Below are positions 1 to 7,424 of a stretch of DNA of 11,255 nt, one piece after another. Each line of letters starts with the position of its first letter. Position 1 is the stretch's first letter. Below the pieces are notes generated by a model. The model searched no databases. It had not been told where the DNA came from and saw only the letters and a program-made list of their open reading frames with translations. Both the position numbers and the translations under genes were made by a program. Source of the stretch: Acidobacteriota bacterium (GTDB lineage: Bacteria > Acidobacteriota > Terriglobia > Terriglobales > Acidobacteriaceae); assembly GCA_021780415.1 (NCBI GenBank), contig JAJXYW010000255.1:1-11255 (forward strand), read 5' to 3'.

Positions 1-197
1 CCTGCACACCCATTCAAAGACGTCCGGCCGAAACCGCGTCCCCGCTTCCAATTCCTATGCAACCTATCACGTTTTACCGAGGTCAAGTCAAACCGCTCGT
101 CGACATTCATCGGCTTGCGACCCAACCCTCTCGTCTTGTTGGACGCACAACCGTCCCTGAAAGGGCGACCAATCTTCCATCCAGATCGACAATGTAT

Positions 198-1388
198 CTA
201 GAAGCAACGCACGTAATTCTTTCCCGGCATCTGCTTCACTCTACCGCTAAGCTCCAATTCAAACAATGCGGTAAACACCTCGCCCGACACCATCTTCGAC
301 TCCAGCCGCTCCATCAGCTCATCCAGTTGCAGCATTTCATCCTGCCGCAACTCTTGTATCACAAGCCGCTCATGTTCGCTCATCGGGGCCGCCGTCGAGC
401 TCTCGTTGAATAAGGATGCGCTCCCCTCCCTCGGGGATTCATTCCTGCCCATCTGCGCCTCCGCCTCATCCTCCAGTTGCATCCGTATCTGCGACGGCAG
501 ATCCTCCCAAACGTCCTCCCACGTTGCCGTCAACTTCGCTCCCTGCTTGATCAGCGTGTTCGGCCCCCATGCGTTCTTGTTCGTCGCGTTTCCCGGAACC
601 GCATACACATCGCGCCCCTGATCCAGAGCGCACCGCGCCGTAATTCTCGTACCCGAATACTCTCCACCCTCCACCACCAGCACGCCGACGCTCATCCCGC
701 TCAGCGTTCGATTGCGAATCGGAAAGTTCTGCGGTGCCGGAAACGTCCCCAGCGGAAACTCACTCACAATCGCTCCACCCTGCGAGACAATCTGCTCCGC
801 CAGCTTCTTGTTCTCCTTCGGATAGATCACATCGATCCCCGTCCCCCACACCGCCACCGTAGCTCCTCCAGCCTCCAGCGCTCCCTTGTGCGCGCACGTA
901 TCCACACCTCTCGCCATGCCACTCATCACCACCATCCCCCTCCGAGCTAGGTCGCGGCTCAGCATCTCCGCCATCCCCGAACCATACGGCGTCGGCTGCC
1001 GCGTCCCCACCACCGCAATCCCCGGCCGGCTCAACTGCGCCGCATTTCCCCTCACCCACAACACCGGAGGCGGATCATAAATCTCCAGCAGCCTTCCCGG
1101 ATAGGCCTCATCCTCAGGGGTCAAAAAGCTTGCCTGCTGCTCGACGATTCGCTCTGCTTCGCCCATTGCCGCGGCTCGCGCCCTCCCGTCGAAGCAGAAC
1201 TGCGCAGCCTCAGCCGGCAACCCCACTCCCTCCAGTTCGGTAAGCGAAGCTGCAAATAGGCGCTCCGCAGCTCCCAGCCGTTTTACTGCTCGCGCACAGC
1301 GCGTCGGCCCCATCCCCGGTGTCAGCGCCAGCGCCAGCCAACCCAGCCGCGCCTCGGAGTGCGCATCCATCCTGCTTTCAACCGTCAT
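198..1388 (-). CDS. dprA: DNA-processing protein DprA (Smf family)
   Basis: DprA binds incoming single-stranded DNA in the cytoplasm during natural transformation and loads RecA on it; the family also occurs in bacteria not known to be competent. The 396-residue protein has the Rossmann-like DprA core: GTRQPTPYG (about 128-136), SGMARGVD (156-163), GTGIDVIYP (182-190) and SEFPLGTFPAPQNFPIRNR (209-227). An N-terminal helical (SAM-like) region precedes it. A C-terminal winged-helix segment (about 335-396) follows an acidic linker. The length fits full DprA. I chose ATG at 1388 because GAGAGG (1397-1402 on this strand) lies 8 bases upstream. A GTG one codon earlier (1391) and an ATG at 1370 are alternatives. 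It diverges from mqnA across 88 bases. No other competence gene is in the same transcription unit within the window. The family call is secure; the role in transformation is inferred. Confidence 0.96.
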   Translation of the reverse strand: MTVESRMDAHSEARLGWLALALTPGMGPTRCARAVKRLGAAERLFAASLTELEGVGLPAEAAQFCFDGRARAAAMGEAERIVEQQASFLTPEDEAYPGRLLEIYDPPPVLWVRGNAAQLSRPGIAVVGTRQPTPYGSGMAEMLSRDLARRGMVVMSGMARGVDTCAHKGALEAGGATVAVWGTGIDVIYPKENKKLAEQIVSQGGAIVSEFPLGTFPAPQNFPIRNRTLSGMSVGVLVVEGGEYSGTRITARCALDQGRDVYAVPGNATNKNAWGPNTLIKQGAKLTATWEDVWEDLPSQIRMQLEDEAEAQMGRNESPREGSASLFNESSTAAPMSEHERLVIQELRQDEMLQLDELMERLESKMVSGEVFTALFELELSGRVKQMPGKNYVRCF

Positions 1389-1464
1389 CACGCGTACCTC
1401 TCTGCTGCGTTGTGATCGAATCGTATACCATTCCGGCCAAACCCGCTGTGCACCCGCAATCTTC

Positions 1465-1470
1465 TAAAAT
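1465..1470 (+). promoter_or_regulatory. putative -10 element of mqnA (leaderless type)
   Basis: TAAAAT ends exactly 6 bases before the GTG start of mqnA, and no Shine-Dalgarno sequence precedes that start. A TANNNT box at this distance would place the transcription start on or next to the GTG, as in leaderless genes. No convincing -35 hexamer is visible. This is inferred from position alone. Confidence 0.4.
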
Positions 1471-1476
1471 CATCCT

Positions 1477-2349
1477 GTGCCTCTTCGTGTCTCTACCATC
1501 TCATTCCTGAATCCCGCTCCACTCCTCTTCAACTTCGAACACGAGCCCGCCGCCACCGCACTGCGGGAGCACTACGATGTCCACTACACCCTACCCTCCG
1601 TCTGCGCCGCCGAACTCCACTCCGGCGCCGCCGACCTCGGCCTCATCCCCATCGCCGCTCTCACTCCCTCCCTCGCCGTCGTTCCTGGCTGCACCATCGC
1701 CTCGCGCGACGACGTTCGCAGCATCCTTCTCCTCGTCAAAAATCCCTCGCGCCTCTCCACGGACGAAGCCCTCCAGCAAGTCCGCACCCTCGCCGCCGAC
1801 ACCGCCAGCCGCAGCTCCGTCGCCTACACCCGCATCCTCTTCGAGCACTTCCACCACACCCACCCCACCTTCCTCCATCAACCCGCCGACCCTCTCTCCA
1901 TGCTCGCCTCCGCCGACGCCGCGCTCCTCATCGGCGACCCCGCGCTCTTAGCCCGCGAGCACCGCCCCACCATCGACGCCGCCTCCGCAACCCCACTCCT
2001 CTGGCTCGACCTCGCCCATCTCTGGCGCGAGCTCACCGGCCTCCCCTGGGTCGCCGCCGTCTGGGCTCTCCGCCCCGAAGCCCTCGCTCCCGCCGGCCTT
2101 ACGTCCCAACAACTCGTCGCAGACCTGACCGCCAGCCGCGACGCCGGCCTCAGTCACACCGAGCAACTCGTCACCGAGTGGGCCCCGCGCCTCAACCTCT
2201 CCCCCGAGACCGTCCGCACGTATCTCACCCGCAACATCCACTACACCCTCGACCCGGACTGCCTCCGCGCCATCGAACTCTTCCGCACGCTCGCCGCCTC
2301 GATCAACGCCCTTCCACCCCTCCCCACCCTCAACCTCCTCACCCCCTAA
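1477..2349 (+). CDS. mqnA: Chorismate dehydratase MqnA (futalosine menaquinone pathway)
   Basis: MqnA dehydrates chorismate to 3-[(1-carboxyvinyl)oxy]benzoate, the first step of the futalosine route to menaquinone, in the cytoplasm. The 290-residue protein has the periplasmic-binding-protein-like fold typical of MqnA/MqnD. Visible family landmarks are the N-terminal RVSTISFLNPAPL (4-16), ADLGLIPIAAL (52-62), TASRSS (109-114), DAALLIGDPAL (147-157) and LWRELTGLPWVAAVW (182-196). The last three favour MqnA over MqnD. The GTG start is supported because the conserved RVSxxSFLN strand begins at residue 4 and no in-frame upstream start fits. There is no Shine-Dalgarno sequence. Third codon positions are mostly C. 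It is alone on its strand, divergent from dprA, and no other mqn gene lies in the window. The last residues run straight into the repeat region downstream. Confidence 0.93.
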   Translation: MPLRVSTISFLNPAPLLFNFEHEPAATALREHYDVHYTLPSVCAAELHSGAADLGLIPIAALTPSLAVVPGCTIASRDDVRSILLLVKNPSRLSTDEALQQVRTLAADTASRSSVAYTRILFEHFHHTHPTFLHQPADPLSMLASADAALLIGDPALLAREHRPTIDAASATPLLWLDLAHLWRELTGLPWVAAVWALRPEALAPAGLTSQQLVADLTASRDAGLSHTEQLVTEWAPRLNLSPETVRTYLTRNIHYTLDPDCLRAIELFRTLAASINALPPLPTLNLLTP

Positions 2350-2360
2350 CGCACCCGCCG

Positions 2361-2564
2361 TTGCTGTTGCACTTGCCTTTGCTGTTGCCTTTGCTGTTGC
2401 CTTTGCTGTTGCCTTTGCCTTTGCCTTTGCCTTTGCCTTTTTGGTTGTCATCCCGTAGGGATCTGCTTCTTCTTTTGCTTTTGCTTTTGCTCTTGCTCTT
2501 GCTCTTGCTCTTGCTTTTGCTTTTGCTTTTGCTTTTGCTCTTGCCTTTGCCTTTGCTCTTGCTC
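2361..2564. repeat. TTGCNN hexanucleotide tandem array in two blocks with a palindromic spacer
   Basis: Thirteen consecutive TTGCNN units fill 2361-2438, mainly TTGCCT and TTGCTG, partly alternating. Fifteen units fill 2475-2564, mainly TTGCTT and TTGCTC. The 36-base spacer contains the near-palindrome ATCCC-GTA-GGGAT (2450-2462). The array starts 11 bases after the mqnA stop and lies in the gap between convergent genes. All reading frames through it give low-complexity products (poly-Leu on +, Lys-Ala repeats on -), which I regard as artefacts. The unit is two codons long, but neither flanking gene extends into it. The spacer looks like a separate motif inserted in, or captured by, the array. 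Its dispersal elsewhere in the genome is suspected, not shown here. Confidence 0.9.
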
Positions 2565-2581
2565 TTCTACTTATCTTCTGA

Positions 2582-2620
2582 GCGCAGCGAAGAACCCGCC
2601 TCTCGCTCGCGCAGCGAGCG
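2582..2620. repeat. Direct repeat GCGCAGCGA with a 7-bp hairpin, between convergent genes
   Basis: GCGCAGCGA occurs at 2582-2590 and again at 2609-2617. The second copy is part of a perfect inverted repeat, CGCTCGC (2604-2610) and GCGAGCG (2614-2620), with a three-base loop. No T-run follows on either strand, so this is not a classical intrinsic terminator, although a strong hairpin between two convergent genes could still help end transcription. A weaker stem, GGCTG-CTT-CAGCC, lies at 2661-2673. The pattern resembles short dispersed intergenic repeats; its copy number cannot be judged from this window. Confidence 0.55.
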
Positions 2621-2688
2621 CCCGTCCCTCCCACGGCCGTTGCTCATTCTGCGGATAGCAGGCTGCTTCAGCCCCGCGAACAACGCCC

Positions 2689-3618
2689 TCACACCTCCGG
2701 AGCCCACGTCCATCCTTCAATCCCATGCAGCGGATCGCGCGGCTTCGGCAGCCTCGCAAACGTCTCTCTCCGTTCCGCCATCACCATCGTGCTCACCAGT
2801 GCATCGAACGCATCCTCACTCCCGCTCGCTTGCTGCATCACAGTGCGCGACAGCCCCGCATACGCCGCATCCTCTCTTCGCTTCTTCCGCAGATACACCG
2901 CCCGCGCCTCCGCATTCGACTTCCGCACCGCCCCCGTATTCAGCCGCGTATACATCTCCACAACCAGCGGACGAGCCCCCACCCCCATCAGTCGCGGCGC
3001 ATCGAACGGCCACACCCGAAACCCCGCCTCGCGCAGCCGCAGCAGCACCGCAAACCCGCGCAGCGAAGCCGTCCCCACACTCCCCGCGCCCCCAATCTGA
3101 AACACGCTCTTCGGCGTAATCCCCCTCACCCTCGCCTGCCGTTCCGCCTCCGGAATCTCCGCAACAATCTTGCAATCAATATCCGTAGCCCGCAGCATCC
3201 GGTGCAGATGCTCCCCTGAAAACTCCGCTGGCCGCGCGCCTTTATGCGTCGCTCCGGCCTTCCCCCAGAATCTCCGGTCCTCCGCATTCCGCGCCAGCCA
3301 GCGCTCTCCCAACCCTTCCCTCACCACGCGTTCCCAGAACGCTGGCCCGCTTCCCATGCCGTGCTCATCGCGCACAAACCACGCCGGGAAGCTGAAGCAG
3401 AAATCGAACCCCACCACCATCCGCGGCGTCTCGCGTTCCAACTCCACCAGCCACTCCGCAACCTCCGCGCGCGTCCGTCCCGCCTCCAATCGCACGCTCA
3501 CTCTCCCACCATCACCCTCCGTCCAAACCCCCGCCCAAATGTGCCGCCGCTGCCCCGCCGCATCCACTCTCCCCGACCAATCAATCCCCACCACCCGCTG
3601 CACCGCATCGTCTTTCAC
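2689..3618 (-). CDS. DUF429 protein, predicted RNase H-fold nuclease
   Basis: This 309-residue protein matches the DUF429 pattern: a first strand VVGIDWSG (9-16, Asp13), a second acidic strand VVGFDF (68-73, Asp72), and a late SEDAFDAL motif (267-274, Asp269 and Asp272). It ends with the EGWTWAP-type tail seen in the family. DUF429 is predicted to have an RNase H-like fold, and the spaced acidic residues would fit a metal-dependent nuclease site. No specific substrate is established. I chose GTG at 3618 because AAGGAG (3628-3633) lies 9 bases upstream; a GTG at 3639 is an alternative. Starts further upstream would run deep into recX and add an Arg/Trp-rich, unconserved stretch. It is the third gene of the S9 peptidase-recX-DUF429 operon and appears translationally linked to recX. 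No signal peptide is seen. The family is fairly sure; the activity is inference. Confidence 0.82.
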   Translation of the reverse strand: MKDDAVQRVVGIDWSGRVDAAGQRRHIWAGVWTEGDGGRVSVRLEAGRTRAEVAEWLVELERETPRMVVGFDFCFSFPAWFVRDEHGMGSGPAFWERVVREGLGERWLARNAEDRRFWGKAGATHKGARPAEFSGEHLHRMLRATDIDCKIVAEIPEAERQARVRGITPKSVFQIGGAGSVGTASLRGFAVLLRLREAGFRVWPFDAPRLMGVGARPLVVEMYTRLNTGAVRKSNAEARAVYLRKKRREDAAYAGLSRTVMQQASGSEDAFDALVSTMVMAERRETFARLPKPRDPLHGIEGWTWAPEV

Positions 3619-3627
3619 TGCACCTTG

Positions 3628-3633
3628 CTCCTT
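3628..3633 (-). promoter_or_regulatory. Ribosome-binding site for the DUF429 gene on the recX stop codon
   Basis: AAGGAG shares its first two bases with the recX TAA stop codon (3632-3634) and lies 9 bases before the GTG at 3618. It decides the start of the DUF429 gene and suggests that ribosomes finishing recX re-initiate on DUF429. Confidence 0.7.
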
Positions 3634-4183
3634 ACTCACCCTCTTCCATGTCCACCTCTTCCACCTCCGCGCCCCACCCGCGCAGCACCTTCCATATCGT
3701 CCGCGTCGAAAACCCTGCACCCACCAGCCTCCGCATCGTGCGTGCAACAGCCTTCTCATCCTCCGGCTTCTTCATCCGCTTGCGCGCCACATACTCCTTC
3801 GCCAGCGCCACCTCATCCACCTCGTCATACGCTGTCGCCAGCGCCGACTGCGTCAACTCCTGCGCAATCCCCTTCTGCATCAACCCCTGCTGCACCCTCC
3901 GCCGCCCATACTTCTCATTCTCCTTGCGCAGCCGCGTGTAGTCCGCCGCAAACCGCTCATCGCTCAAGTAACCTAACTCCTTCAGCTTCGCAATCACCGC
4001 GTCCATCGCAGCCTCGCCAGCCTCACCCGGTTCCGCGCGATCGCTCATCCGCCGCCGCAGGTCGCGCACGCTCTTCATCTTCGAACTCAGCGACCGCACC
4101 GCAAACTCCAGCAACCCTCCCTGGTCCAGCGGCGGCTTCGGTGGCTTCGGCTTCCCCGGGCTCCCTTGTCTTCCAAAGCTCAT
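3632..4183 (-). CDS. recX: RecX family regulatory protein
   Basis: RecX binds RecA filaments and limits their activity in the cytoplasm. The 183-residue protein is basic and mostly helical, with the three-repeat RecX pattern. The first repeat is around LLEFAVRSLSSKMKSVRDLR (24-43). The second has the family signature AKLKELGYLSDERFA (about 65-79), followed by YGRRRVQQGLMQKGI (about 92-106). The third is around ARTMRRLVGAGFSTRTIWKVL (about 147-167). A Pro/Lys-rich N-terminal extension of about 20 residues precedes the fold. Its ATG overlaps the stop codon of the upstream peptidase gene as ATGA, and its own stop is part of the ribosome-binding site of the DUF429 gene. recX often lies beside recA; here recA is absent and the partner genes are unusual. 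Confidence 0.92.
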   Translation of the reverse strand: MSFGRQGSPGKPKPPKPPLDQGGLLEFAVRSLSSKMKSVRDLRRRMSDRAEPGEAGEAAMDAVIAKLKELGYLSDERFAADYTRLRKENEKYGRRRVQQGLMQKGIAQELTQSALATAYDEVDEVALAKEYVARKRMKKPEDEKAVARTMRRLVGAGFSTRTIWKVLRGWGAEVEEVDMEEGE

Positions 4184-6435
4184 CGCTTCTCACTCGCCAT
4201 CGGATTCCGCGCCGGCCCCACCGCCGCATACTTGTTCGTCCCCGTCCACCGGTCGCACCAGTCGCTCACGGTCTCATTCCAAAGCCGCGCGTTCTGGGGC
4301 TTCAGAATCCAGTGTCCCTCATCCGGAAACGACAACATCTCGCTCGGTACGCCCAGCAACTGCAACGCCGTAAACAACTGTAGCCCCTCGCTCAAATCGA
4401 GCCTGTAATCAAGCTGCGAATGAATCACCAGCGTCGGCGTCCGCGCATCCTTAATAAACATCATTGGCGACCACTTGCGGAACGGATCTTCACTCGCCGG
4501 CCTGTCATAAAAATCCCACGGATGCGCCGGCTTCGTCTGCTCCACCACCGCATCCGGTCCCGAGCCCTCTAACGGCCGAAACTCCCACTCGTTGAACCAC
4601 AGCTCCTCGGTCGTCCCGAACGCGCTCTGCGGGTTATACATCCCATCGTGCGTCACAATGCACTTGAACCGGTCCGTATGCGTCAGCACCCAATCCGCCA
4701 TGAACCCGCCATAGCTCGCGCCCAGCGCACACTCCCGCGTCTTGTCGATGAACGGATACTTCACCTCCGCAAAATCCAGTCCCTTCATCAAATCGACATA
4801 AGCGCGCCCACCCCAATCCCCCGACACCTCATCGACAAACTTCTGTCCATACCCCGTCGATCCCCTCCGGTTCACCATCACAACGACATACCCATCAGCC
4901 GCAAACAACTCCGCATTCCACCGATAGCTCCAGGCATCTCCCCACGCCGTCTGCGGCCCTCCATGCAGCAAATACTTCACCGGATACTTCTTCCCCGCAT
5001 CAAACCCCGGCGGCCGCACCACAAACCCCTCCACCTTCGTCCCACCCGCGCCATCAAACCAGAACGACTCCATCTTCGGCAGATCAAGCTGCGCAATCAG
5101 AGCTTCATTGAGGTGTGTCAGCGCAACCATCCCATGCCTGCCCACCATCGTCCCATCCTTGTCATAGCTCTGCTGCGGAATCCGCACCACATCCGACGGA
5201 TGATCCACCGTCATGCGCACCGCGACGATGCCGGCCTTCGCTGTCACACGAAGATCACCGAACTCGCCAGACTCCTTCCGCGTACCCACCTCATACTTGC
5301 CCGAGCCTTGCACCTCTTCATCCGTTGCCACCAGCCCAATCCGCTCCTCCCCCTCATGCGGACTCGCAAACAAAATAAAGCTCGAGTCCGGAGCCCACGT
5401 AAATTCATCCACCCAGTCCGTCAGCCCCGGCATCAGGTTTACGATCTTCCCCGTCGCCCGGTCCATCATCATCAGCCTGAAAAGATCCGACTCAAACCCC
5501 GCCCGCGCCTGCGACCGCCAGGCCAGCCACTTCCCATCCGGCGAATACGCCGGCCCGTCATCACTCCCCGGGCTCGTACTCACCTTCCGCGCCGTCCCCG
5601 GCGCCGCACCCACCTGCAGCACATAGATATCGTTATTCGTACTCTCCGCCGGAACCTTATCCAGATTCACAACATAAGCAATCTCCCTCCCATCAGGAGA
5701 GATCGCATACCCCATCGGCCCGCCCAGCGAAAACGTCGGAGCCACATGATCCCCCACCACGCTCGCGGGAGTTAAGTCCTCGGGCACCCCACCCTCCACG
5801 CTCCCATAAAAAATATGCGAGCGCTTCGGCCCCACATAGTGGTCCCAGTGCCGGTACAGCAAATCTGTAAAGATCCGGGCCTTCACCGGGGACTTCGCCG
5901 CGGCCTCATCCTTCGCCGCATTGCACTTCGCCTCCGCCACATTCCGCTCCACCCCCTTCGCCTCGCACTCCGGATACACCTCCGACACAAACAAAAAGTG
6001 CTTCGAGTCCGGAGCCCACACTTCCCCATCGGCCCCCGTCTCCAGCCGCGTAACGGCCCGCGCCACTCCCACCGTCCCCTTCGCATCATCCCACGCCGCC
6101 ACCATCAACTGCCCGCCTGCGGCATACATCACAGCCTTCCCATCCGGCGAAAACCTCCCCTCACCCTCCCCACTCCCCGCAGTCACCTGCCGCTCCGCCC
6201 CACCCTCAATCGGCACCACCCAAAGATGATTCACCTTCGTATTCTTCTCCAGCGACACATCCGTCACCGAGAACAGCACCCACCTCCCACTCACCGACAC
6301 CTGCGGATCGCTCACCCGCTTCATCGCCATCAAATCCGCAAACGTCATCGGTCGTTTGCCCGCATTCCCTTGCCCGTTCGCCGCACACACCATCGCCGCC
6401 AGAACAACCGTCGCAAACATCGTCTGAACTCTCAT
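4180..6435 (-). CDS. Secreted S9 family prolyl oligopeptidase-like peptidase
   Basis: This is a serine peptidase that probably cleaves short peptides in the periplasm or outside the cell. The 751-residue precursor starts with a signal peptide (residues 1 to about 22, hydrophobic FATVVLAAMVCAA; no proper lipobox). Residues of about 30-430 form a beta-propeller with repeated blade motifs such as FSPDGK, WAPDSK, ISPDGR, YSPDGK and WAPDSS. The C-terminal alpha/beta hydrolase domain (about 475-735) carries GASYGG with Ser574, Asp676 in HSQLDYR and His708 in DEGHW, giving a complete catalytic triad. The architecture fits acylaminoacyl-peptidase/dipeptidyl-peptidase-like S9 enzymes; the exact specificity cannot be read. 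The ATG at 6435 puts an Arg ahead of the hydrophobic core. A Met at residue 6 is possible but would leave no positive charge there. It is the first gene of the operon with recX and DUF429. Confidence 0.95.
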   Translation of the reverse strand: MRVQTMFATVVLAAMVCAANGQGNAGKRPMTFADLMAMKRVSDPQVSVSGRWVLFSVTDVSLEKNTKVNHLWVVPIEGGAERQVTAGSGEGEGRFSPDGKAVMYAAGGQLMVAAWDDAKGTVGVARAVTRLETGADGEVWAPDSKHFLFVSEVYPECEAKGVERNVAEAKCNAAKDEAAAKSPVKARIFTDLLYRHWDHYVGPKRSHIFYGSVEGGVPEDLTPASVVGDHVAPTFSLGGPMGYAISPDGREIAYVVNLDKVPAESTNNDIYVLQVGAAPGTARKVSTSPGSDDGPAYSPDGKWLAWRSQARAGFESDLFRLMMMDRATGKIVNLMPGLTDWVDEFTWAPDSSFILFASPHEGEERIGLVATDEEVQGSGKYEVGTRKESGEFGDLRVTAKAGIVAVRMTVDHPSDVVRIPQQSYDKDGTMVGRHGMVALTHLNEALIAQLDLPKMESFWFDGAGGTKVEGFVVRPPGFDAGKKYPVKYLLHGGPQTAWGDAWSYRWNAELFAADGYVVVMVNRRGSTGYGQKFVDEVSGDWGGRAYVDLMKGLDFAEVKYPFIDKTRECALGASYGGFMADWVLTHTDRFKCIVTHDGMYNPQSAFGTTEELWFNEWEFRPLEGSGPDAVVEQTKPAHPWDFYDRPASEDPFRKWSPMMFIKDARTPTLVIHSQLDYRLDLSEGLQLFTALQLLGVPSEMLSFPDEGHWILKPQNARLWNETVSDWCDRWTGTNKYAAVGPARNPMASEKR

Positions 6436-6441
6436 CGCGTC

Positions 6442-6447
6442 AGTTTA
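6442..6447 (-). promoter_or_regulatory. putative -10 element of the S9 peptidase operon (leaderless type)
   Basis: On the minus strand TAAACT ends 6 bases before the ATG at 6435, and no Shine-Dalgarno sequence lies between. The box type (TANNNT) and the spacing are the same as at mqnA. No good -35 is visible at 16-18 bases. Inferred from position. Confidence 0.4.
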
Positions 6448-6582
6448 CGCCTGAACCCGACGGCAAATCCGGCTGCCCCATTCATGGCGGCTTCACGTCC
6501 CGGATAGGAACGCCATCAAGCGCGATCTCCCCACCCACTCAACCCATCGCAACTCGTCTATCCTGCACGTAGCAACAACACC

Positions 6583-7395
6583 ATGCCCCAGGCCCTCCTC
6601 ACTCTCGCGCTCTTCCTCTCCACCGCTCAGTCCGGCACCGGCTTCGGTCCTCTCGACACCACCCCGCCCGCAACCCCCATCCCCGCGATCATCCAGCGCA
6701 TGGGTCAGCAGGAGTCCGCCTTCGCCGCCGCCCGCGACCAATACACCTTCCGCCAGGACGTCACCTTCGACACCATCGCCGACGACACCCTCCACCCCGA
6801 CGGCGAGTATCGCCAGATCACCGACATCTCTTTCGACCCCTCCGGCCGCCGCGTCGAGCACGTCCTCTTCGCCCCCCAGAACACCCTCCAGCGCGTCACC
6901 CTCACCGAAGCCGATCTCGACGACGTAGCCCACCGCCTCCCCTTCATCCTCACCGCCCCCGAACTCCCCGACTACAACCTCACCTACCTCGGCCAGCAGC
7001 ACGTCGACGACCTCGACACCTACGTCTTCGACGTCAAGCCCCGGCAACTCGTCAAACATCACCGCTACTTCCAGGGCAAAGTCTGGGTCGATCAGCAGGA
7101 CAACGAGATCGTCCTCATCAACGGCACCAACGTCCCCCAGGACACCCGCCCCGGCCACGAAGACCTCTCCCCTCCCTTCACCACCTACTACCAGCAGATC
7201 GACGGCAAGTACTGGTTCCCCGTCTACACCAAAGCCGAAGGCACGCTGCACTTCCCCGCGCAGCACGACGCCCTCTCGCAATCCGTCCACGTCCGCACCA
7301 TCGTCCGCTACACCGACTACAAGCGCTTCCACGTCACCGTAACCCTCCACTACGGCTCCGAAGTTCCCACCACCCCCACCCCACCGCAAAAATAA
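6583..7395 (+). CDS. Exported LolA-like beta-sheet protein, function unknown
   Basis: The 270-residue protein starts with a short hydrophobic signal-like segment (ALLTLALFLSTAQS, residues 4-17) with no basic residue before it. The rest is rich in alternating polar and aromatic strands, for example YTFRQDVTFDTI, GEYRQITDISFD, RRVEHVLF, YNLTYLGQQHVDDLDTYVFD, FQGKVWVDQQDNEIVLI and YWFPVYTKAEGTL. This pattern, in which a surface is stated to be modified from an earlier value, resembles the half-barrel of LolA/LolB-type periplasmic lipoprotein carriers and related outer-membrane lipoprotein-sorting proteins. I recognise no catalytic motif. It diverges from the peptidase operon by 147 bases and faces the HNH gene. 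A long open frame on the opposite strand is Gly/Val/Glu-rich and looks like a shadow. Moderate confidence in the fold, none in a precise role. Confidence 0.75.
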   Translation: MPQALLTLALFLSTAQSGTGFGPLDTTPPATPIPAIIQRMGQQESAFAAARDQYTFRQDVTFDTIADDTLHPDGEYRQITDISFDPSGRRVEHVLFAPQNTLQRVTLTEADLDDVAHRLPFILTAPELPDYNLTYLGQQHVDDLDTYVFDVKPRQLVKHHRYFQGKVWVDQQDNEIVLINGTNVPQDTRPGHEDLSPPFTTYYQQIDGKYWFPVYTKAEGTLHFPAQHDALSQSVHVRTIVRYTDYKRFHVTVTLHYGSEVPTTPTPPQK

Positions 7396-7424
7396 CTCCC
7401 AACCGGCCCCGGCTCCGCCCACCC

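Noticed and set aside
1..110. Possible minus-strand gene start (ATG at 110) open to the left edge
   Set aside because: Only 36 codons are visible, with no Shine-Dalgarno sequence and no recognisable family; too little to support.
155..165. CCCT-GAA-AGGG hairpin after dprA as a terminator
   Set aside because: Only a 4-bp stem and no T-run on the dprA strand.
2361..2564. CRISPR array
   Set aside because: The unit is a contiguous 6-base tandem repeat without regular spacers, and no cas genes are present.
1948..2634. Minus-strand open frame with Lys-Ala repeats
   Set aside because: The repeats are the hexamer array read on the other strand, and the rest is antisense to mqnA; an artefact of a unit that is a multiple of three.
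2178..3119. Long plus-strand open frame across the mqnA end, hexamer array and DUF429 gene
   Set aside because: It reads mqnA out of frame, gives poly-Leu from the TTGCNN array and then runs antisense to DUF429; low-complexity composition and no family resemblance.
4648..5775. 375-codon plus-strand open frame
   Set aside because: Antisense to the S9 peptidase catalytic and propeller regions; Arg/His/Pro-rich with no recognisable domain.
6493..7422. 309-codon minus-strand open frame opposite the LolA-like gene
   Set aside because: Extremely Gly/Val/Glu-rich without motifs, whereas the plus-strand product has a signal-like start and balanced beta-strand composition.
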